64,000 nt of DNA from Sequoia sempervirens (Eukaryota > Streptophyta > Pinopsida > Cupressales > Cupressaceae). Each line of letters starts with the position of its first letter. Within the stretch, counting starts at the first letter, position 1. Below are positions 57,903-64,000 of the stretch, piece by piece. The translations under genes were made by a program, and so were the position numbers. Under the pieces are notes generated by a model. The model saw only the letters and a program-made list of their open reading frames with translations, was not told where the DNA came from and ran no database searches. Location of the stretch: contig VDFB02270651.1 of NCBI GenBank assembly GCA_007258455.2, positions 494,210,320-494,274,319 on the forward strand, read 5' to 3'.

Positions 57903-58987
57903 TGTAGAATGTAGACATGATATTAGAAAGATTACACAAGATATAATGTGGAGAAACCCTTTCGGGAAAAAACTCCACTAAGAATTATTCTATTATTCAA
58001 TCTCCATAGCTCCAATTCTTGCTTGAGAATGCTTCTTCTGTCTTTACCAATCTTCTTCACACCTGTAAATAACAATTATGAAAAACTCTCTTCAACTTGA
58101 ATGAGATATAGAGACAATATGCAACCTTGTAATCTCCAAAAGGTGATAATTACAATGCACAAGCTCAAGCCCTTGAAAAGGTATGCCATATTGCTTCAAG
58201 TTGAGTTATTATGTGAAGACTAAAGCTTAAAACATGTGCTTCATGCATTTAGGCATCCCAAACTAAAGCTACAACTTATCCTTCACTTTGGTGATAAATC
58301 CAAAGCTCTTCCTCAAAGTTGGCGCCCATAAGTAATCCTACTTAACTAAGCCTTCAAAAATATCTTATCATGCAAGAGAGGTAAATCCAAGAAAGCATCT
58401 TGGGCACCCAAGTTGGCTCCAAGTTATTTCTAGTTAACTGAAACATTTACTCAACACCATTCATGCAAGAATGGTCATCCCTTGTTAACTGGCGATAGTC
58501 CCTGTTATTTTTCATACAACTCAATGTTATTAGCCATGCATTCCAAGTTAACTAAAGTTAACTAACATACAACTGAAACTAACTGAAGACAACTGAACTT
58601 AACTGAATTGAACTGAATTGAACTGAGTTGATCTAAACTGAACTAAATTGAACTTCAAGCATGCAAACATCAAACCCTAACTCCTAGGATCTTTACATGC
58701 ATTCAGAAGTGTTAACTGTTACTTTGTATAGTTAACTAAACACAAGGTGAGTGTCACCTTACCATGTGGGTGCCCCATGTGCCCCTATTATTTAGGAACT
58801 CACTATGGACACCCTCACATGCTCCTTACATTTAGAATTAATTACAAATGTCAATAATCATGATTATTTCATCAAATATTAATCTCATCCTAATCTTAGT
58901 GTTTTTGAACACATTCCAAGAATCTAGGAGATACATGAAACAATTAATGTTTAGGATTTGCAATTAAATGGAATCCTATTTCCAACA
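57903..58987 (-). mobile_element. Solo LTR, probably copia
   Basis: A 1085-bp block interrupts the LINE frame. On the minus strand it starts TGTTGGAAATAGG and ends TTCTACA. It carries a TGTGGAGAAACC...GGGAAAAAAC block like that of the copia LTR at 1147-2396. Flanks on the minus strand are AGAG and ACAG, a possible decayed target duplication. No internal region is present, as expected after LTR-LTR recombination. An AACTGAA-rich simple repeat lies at 58555-58665. Confidence 0.75.
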
Positions 58988-59975
58988 CTCTTTGTATATT
59001 GTTCCTTACTAAAATTTTCCAAGGTTAATTACCCTTGAGAGATTTGCATATCCATTTGACTACCAGGGCTATTCCTTACTTTTTTAGATCCTTTAGTCCT
59101 AGGCCCCCTTTTTTCATTTCCATGCAACACCAATCCCAATTAACAACATAATTTTTCTTTTTACCTTTTCCATCAGGCCACAAGAATTGCCTAATTTTTT
59201 TTTAAATCTCTTCAATTTGATAGCTATTGAAAATCCAAGAAGATGCATAGTATATATATTATGAAGAAATAATTTTTTGACAAACCTGAGCCCTTCCAAC
59301 AATATATAAATAGTGTCTGTTCCAACTTCCCAACTACCTTTCAATTTTACCTTTGACCCATTCCCACATTTCTTTCAAATCGGGATCAATGGAAAAGGGT
59401 ATCCCAAGGTATCTTACAATCTTCCCTGGGCCGCCCATTCAAATTCATGTTTCTTGAACCATTCAAGTTGGTCTTCCTTCCAACTCAACGTGATGGATTT
59501 CCCTTTAGATATTCTTACACCTACTGCTTTGCTAAAGAGATCCATCTTTTTTATCAGGTTTTTAATGTTATTTTCTTCCAACTCAACAAATAAGGCAATG
59601 TCATCTATGAATTGAATATTGATTAAGTCCTCATTGTTTGGGAAGGTTAGTCCATGAACATGGGGGCTCATCGTATTATCTCTTAACATATAGTGAAGAG
59701 CTTCTGCAACAATTACAAAGAGTGCTAGAGCCAAGAGAAAACCTTGCCTTACAAAAATATGAAGTTGAAATTCCTATGAGAGGGTTCCATTTACTTCTAC
59801 TTGGGTAGTGGCATCCTTCATTAGAGCTTTAACCATATTGCATAGATTACTTAGAAAGCCAAAGGCTTCAAGGGCCATGACTATGAATGACCATTCCACT
59901 CTATCATAGGATTTCTGGAATTCTAGGAGCAACACCCATAAAAGAGTCTTTGGTTCCTAGGTAGATTTCATCTTC
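58988..59975 (-). pseudogene. LINE reverse transcriptase, second LINE
   Basis: Minus-strand reading shows WVLLLEFQKSYDRVEWSFI (first catalytic Asp), VRQGFLLALALFVIVAEAL in place of RQGDPLSP, the catalytic QFIDDIALF box, GVRISKGKSITLSW and, further left, KKGGLGLKDL. The GDP of the substrate-binding loop is lost. Upstream of about 59975 no LINE sequence is recognised, so the copy is 5'-truncated within RT. Confidence 0.9.
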
Positions 59976-59999
59976 AATGGCACCAACTGACCAAAGTCA

Positions 60000-62288
60000 A
60001 AGTCATCTAGAGAGATGGATTGGTTCTTTATTTTTCTTATTTGAGATGATAGCTAAGGGGAAGAGGAGAATAAATCCCTTCAGGTCCTATAGTCATGGTC
60101 TGAGAGGTTGTAGTTGCACTCACAAATGTGGCTGTCACAAGTGGTGGGGTGTTAGTCAAAACTACTACAAGAGTTTCCAAATTTTTTCACATTTTGCACA
60201 GTCTTAGTTATAAACCTATCCAACTTTTAGAGTGTGAAGTCACATCAACAAGAGAAGATAAATTTGGAAAACTAGAAGGAGAACTAAAAACATTGTCAAA
60301 CTCATTCCTAGGACTATAAAAAATGGACCCCAAGGTTGGAAATGACTAAATCGAGTGAATGGAAATAAAAGGTGTAACATAAATAGTGACCACAGAAAAA
60401 ATAGTGGTAGATGGTAAAGATTCTTCAACTGAAATAGTGGGAGTAGTAAGAATGGTAGCAACAATAGGGGGAGATGTAACATGGGTGTCTTCTTGGATAT
60501 TCTCATGTGGAGACACTTGTATTTCTTCATCTTTCCCCCCTTATTCTTGTTCTCCCACTGATACTTCCTCCATAATAGTGGATGTCGCTTCGATACTCTT
60601 GCTTTTATCTCCTTTCACTATGAATCTGGTCTTTGGTTTAAGAGTTTTACTTGTAGTTGGAACATCTCCCTTATTCCTTGTTCTCAATTTTTCTTTCTTA
60701 CTTGCATGTCCCTCAAGCTCTTCCTCTTCGAATCCAATGTTGAAATGTTTCAACCTTATACCCTTCTCCTATAACTATACATTAGTATTAGCGAGGATGG
60801 GTTGGAATCTCTCCCTAATTCAAATAACCTCCTTTTGAGACCACTGGATTAAAGGGGGAGGGATCCTTGACACATTGTTTGTCTGTTATGTAGGATCCAA
60901 GATATCTTCATCATCCTCCATGTCATTTGGGATATCTGCCAAATCTAAGTTCACAATCTACTCCAAAGTCAACTGACAGTAATCCAACTTTCTTATGTCC
61001 TCTTCAGTTCTGTAATCATCCCAAATATCTTCCACTCTATGTATATGAGTGTAGGCCTTCTTGATTCTATCCCTCATCCCTTTGTAGTCAAATTTGAACC
61101 TCTTTTTGTAGGTATTCATTATGACCCATTGTATTTTAGATTCTATGGCCTTGGATTTAGGAGAGGTGAGGATGGAATACATACCTATATTGAGAGGAAA
61201 TTTGAACCCTAGCTTATGCAATTCAACTTGTTTGCTATCGACAACTATGAGATCTATCTACAAAATTCCATGAGAATGCTTTGATTACTTGGATATCTTG
61301 GGAGCATGTGAGGATATCCATTAAAGTGGCCAAATTTTATGTAAGTAAAACTAGGGAGCTGCAAGTATAGACAACCAAACTTATTAACCATTGATCATGC
61401 CTCATCTTAGAATTTGTTGTTCTCAATTTCTCTATTGAACATGTAGAGTATGGGGTAAAGAAAGCATCATTGACTCTTGTGAAGTGATGAATACTCTTAT
61501 TCAAGGTCAAATGTGAGTAATATTGATACAATAGAATGCATCACCTATCTCCCCCAAATGTAAGTCTTGGAAAATTCATCATTGATGCAACAACATAAAC
61601 CAAATATGAGGTCATGTAAAATTTTACTGAAGTAGGCACCTTGACAAGTTGATCATGAATGGCATCACTAATCAATTATCCCTAGGAAAACTATTGTTTC
61701 ATTTTCTTGATAACATGAATGTACAAGCACATCCACTCTTGAAAATTGGAAGAGTTAGGTAAACCTTTAACCCTATTAAGAAGGGTAATCAGATCATTAA
61801 TTTCCTAAATAAAGTTACTTTGAGGAAAACTCTTTGGCCATCTTGAGATATGAATCAATGTTAGGACATAGAAAAATATTGTTAAATAAATCTACATCAA
61901 GTCAGATGATTATGTTTCCATCAGGATCTCTGACACTCCTGTCATCCTTGTTGTAATGAGAAGACACTGCAAGAACAAACTCAGGGTTGTGTGTGGCTAC
62001 TGGCAATGAAGACACCAACTGAATGTTTCTTTCAACAATGTATATCATCCCCTCATCCAATGGTTGTATTTTTTCTCTCTCCATAAAATCAAACATGTCA
62101 ACATGTCCTATCTCTGTCTCCTTTATTTCATCAATGTTAGAAGAAACTAAGGTAGTCGGGAAAACTCCTTGATACTTGTACTTCATGGAATTTTTGCTTA
62201 GATACAGTTCTAAAATTTGTGAAGGAGTTGTAGGGAGAGTAAAAAACTTGTACCTTTTCAATAACTCGAGTGTGAATGCCTGATACAA
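60000..62288 (-). pseudogene. Broken multi-part ORF of unknown family, probably retroelement-derived
   Basis: Collinear minus-strand open stretches read as a decayed protein. The first (62288-61902) has LELLKRYKFFTLPTTPSQIL and MIYIVERNIQLVSSLPVATH. Then FYMTSYLVYVVASMMNFPRL and YQYYSHLTLNKSIHHFTRVN follow (61650-61440), then IHRVEDIWDDYR (about 61030) and a Lys/Glu-rich Ser/Thr-rich end (60753-60400). I recognise no domain. Length and order suggest one protein of about 600 residues. It resembles a large repeat-encoded ORF rather than a host gene: no introns are evident and there are several stops. Confidence 0.5.
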
Positions 62289-62359
62289 TATACAAGAGAA
62301 ATTACAACAAGAAGTTCAAATTTTCCAGTGTTAGAGAAAAATTAGGGTTATATGCACTG

Positions 62360-62720
62360 GTGGGAAAAAATTGAGCTTCTACATGTGCTTGGGGGTTCAA
62401 GTGCAAGGATGCTAAAAAAGCTAGAAGTATTTTCTTGATATTGGTAGCTTGGATGTAGAGGTAGAAAAATTATGAGCATTAGCATGATATTTTGCATTTT
62501 AGGTGGAAAGGCATAAAATTTTTCTTCTTCTGCATGTAGTTTTCAATTTGAGTGCAATGACACTGAAAAATTGTGCTCTTGCATGTGCTTTGCTTGTTTT
62601 GGATGTAAGAGTTGAAAAATTTTGTGCTCTTACATATGTTTTTATTTTTGAGTGTAGTAGTGCTAAATTTTAGTGCTAATGCATATGGGTAGATCAAAAA
62701 GGATGTAGGGGCGGGTTTTT
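62360..62720. repeat. Degenerate tandem repeat, unit about 60 bp
   Basis: Units of the type TTTGAGTGYARTGACACTGA then AAAATTGTGCTCTTGCATGT then GCTTT recur several times, clearest from 62540 to 62690. The array runs directly into the next repeat region. Confidence 0.65.
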
Positions 62721-62859
62721 TCCTTGCCCTTGCATTTGGGGTAAGACTTATATGATGTAAAGTTGGGAAAATTTTCTAACTTTGAACACTTGAGTAAAAC
62801 TTATTATGTGTATGGGTGGTAAAATTCAATGCCCTAACATAAAAAATTATGTGAGTATG

Positions 62860-63345
62860 CATGTCAGGGTTTAAAACCTGACTTGCATATTGATAATAAC
62901 TACACATCTATTGGCAGAAAATATTTGTGCAATTGCATGTGTATTTTGGTAAGTCTAATGTGTTGGCCAGGTTTCAAAACCCGACCAACATGGAGCGTGT
63001 TTTACACATGTATTGATGGAGAATTTTCACACAATTACATGTAAGTTTTGGTCACATTTGATGCTGTTAATAAGGTTTCAAACCTCGATCAAAATGAGGG
63101 TAGATATAGTTCTAATTTTAAAGCAAGTCAATGTTTTTCTAATTGACATGCATGTTTTGTGGGTAGAAATCCATGTATCGCAGGGTTTAAACCCCATCTG
63201 CAATATACTCAGTCCAAACTCGTACTTGTGTTGTGTGAGGTTTTAAACCCACAACCCAAAAAATTTAGACATATTATTGAGTGAAGACCCGAAAATGATA
63301 TGGTATGGTTTATAATGCATAGAATGAAGGTCGGCTTTAAAAACC
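62860..63345. repeat. Spaced GGTTTNAAACC palindromes in a degenerate repeat of about 100 bp
   Basis: GTCAGGGTTTAAAACCTGAC at 62863, TGTTGGCCAGGTTTCAAAAC with CCGACCAACA at 62961, AAGGTTTCAAACCTCGA near 63072, CAGGGTTTAAACCCC at 63181, GAGGTTTTAAACCC at 63238 and GGCTTTAAAAACCCAACC near 63333. The flanks (ACAATTACATGTAAGTTTTGGT type) also repeat. Confidence 0.75.
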
Positions 63346-63541
63346 CAACCAACCTTCTCCAAATATTGATAATGAAAAGGTGAATAAAACTTGAAAAATA
63401 TGGGTTTATGACAATTTACATGCATATTTTAAATCCTGTGAAGTGGACACTAAACCATCCTAAACAAAAGAAACCCTAATAGGATTGAGATTAGGGCATG
63501 GGATATGGTGAGAAAAAAATCATCTATTTATCAAAACAATA

Positions 63542-63807
63542 ATAACTAACAACACAATGGTTGCCGATAAGGGCGTGGTTCGGTGGTCAAGTCGCTTGGT
63601 TGTAGTGACGGCCACCAGAGTTCAAATCCTCACTGGGCCAAAGTGCTCGCAGGCCTTGTGTCTTCGCTGGGCCTTTGTGCTCACAGGTTTGGTTGTTTCT
63701 TGTGGTTTGTTGTATCCGGTTCATAGCTCCGGTCAAAAAAGCATTTACCCCTAATAATATGGGTGTATTGCACCTTTTAAAAAAAAAAAATATAACTAAC
63801 AACACAA
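63542..63807 (+). mobile_element. tRNA-derived SINE with 16-bp target duplication
   Basis: The SINE body is 63558-63791 (234 bp). The 5' part is tRNA-like: A-box-like TGGTTCGGTGGTCAAG (about 63575-63592) and B-box-like GAGTTCAAATCC (about 63619-63630), the internal RNA polymerase III promoter. The body is tRNA-unrelated, and the 3' end is an A-run of about 12 ending TAT. ATAACTAACAACACAA flanks both sides perfectly (63542-63557, 63792-63807). It codes for nothing and depends on a LINE reverse transcriptase. The perfect duplication suggests a young insertion. Confidence 0.93.
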
Positions 63808-64000
63808 AAGAAAGTATGGAAAGTTAAAATGCAAAACATTAAACCCTACACAAATTTATACATTTAAAACAACAAAACAAGAATAACAAAAAACATGACA
63901 AAAGCTGCACATACCCAGAGACTGCAAAATAATGAAAGGAGATCTGAGCAAAACCCTAGTGAAATCCACTTGCCAACAATGAAGAAATTCAATGAAAAAC
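63808..64000. other. AT-rich end of the window
   Basis: Nothing recognised. Confidence 0.4.

Larger units (their letters stand above)
28002..59975 (-). mobile_element. Second L1-like LINE, split by a Tat-like element and a solo LTR
   Basis: Minus-strand RT (about 59975-59400) is followed by thumb/connection (59130-57434, with the solo LTR inside) and then, left of the 28.5-kb gypsy element, by the zf-RVT region and C-terminus (28878-28002). Frames join across both insertions: DQIKYWDVIKLE continues as YNIPQMQKRTYDL, and RNNIQR continues as VKWINQNNHPQ. The ORF stop is at 28004-28002. The element starts inside the RT domain near 59975, so it is 5'-truncated. Several stops and frame changes are present. 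Confidence 0.85.

Noticed and set aside
62860..63345. CRISPR-like array
   Set aside because: Repeats are short palindromes in degenerate units with repeated rather than unique spacers, in a plant nuclear context.
63570..63640. Possible tRNA gene
   Set aside because: A and B boxes are present, but no cloverleaf acceptor stem is evident, and the sequence is the head of a SINE with target duplication and poly-A tail.

Overview
The window looks like intergenic chromosome from a very large, repeat-packed land-plant genome, most likely a gymnosperm. That placement is an inference from long, old, nested and heavily mutated LTR retrotransposons of plant types, long AT-rich spacers, minisatellites and only one plausible host gene. 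No database search was possible. There is one assembly gap of 100 N (53749-53848).

Layout. 1-2396: 5' part of a Ty1/copia element on the minus strand (LTR, primer site, gag, start of protease), cut by the window edge. 2600-3760: broken minus-strand ORFs of unknown family. 3760-7640: AT-rich spacer with two local duplications. 7640-19290: a 5'-truncated L1-like LINE on the minus strand, split by a 9.0-kb non-autonomous Ty3/gypsy element (9676-18688, plus strand). That element itself carries a 1.0-kb TIR element (13058-14073). 19290-21680: AT-rich, no genes. 21990-24279: a five-exon minus-strand gene with START-like lipid-binding features, flanked upstream and invaded in its last intron by minisatellites. 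25200-28000: AT-rich, no genes. 28002-about 59975: a second L1-like LINE on the minus strand, split by a 28.5-kb Tat-like Ty3/gypsy element (28884-57433, plus strand) and by a solo LTR (57903-58987). 60000-62300: broken minus-strand ORFs of unknown family. 62360-63340: degenerate tandem repeats. 63558-63791: a complete tRNA-derived SINE.

The Tat-like element is the most informative locus. It has LTRs, primer site and polypurine tract, gag, protease, a G-patch-like stretch, reverse transcriptase, two RNase H domains, integrase, and a long antisense ORF (PMD-like plus coiled coil) between integrase and the 3' LTR. It has received four later insertions: a TIR element (43615-44664), a gag-only LTR element on the minus strand (45011-51593), a second kind of TIR element (53293-55859), and a 604-bp non-LTR insertion with a perfect 20-bp target duplication (56046-56649). 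Comparing the two LTRs reconstructs the empty sites of the last two.

The best candidate for something undescribed is the group of TIR elements with GGGT...ACCC ends and, in two of three cases, a perfect 4-bp target duplication. They carry clusters of CpG-containing palindromes (GGTTCG-NN-CGAACC-like in one family, ATAACGC-N-GCGTTAT-like in the other). No transposase was seen in any of them. None of the retroelement ORFs is intact; many stops fall at codons that were probably Gln, Arg or Trp, as expected from deamination of methylated cytosine.
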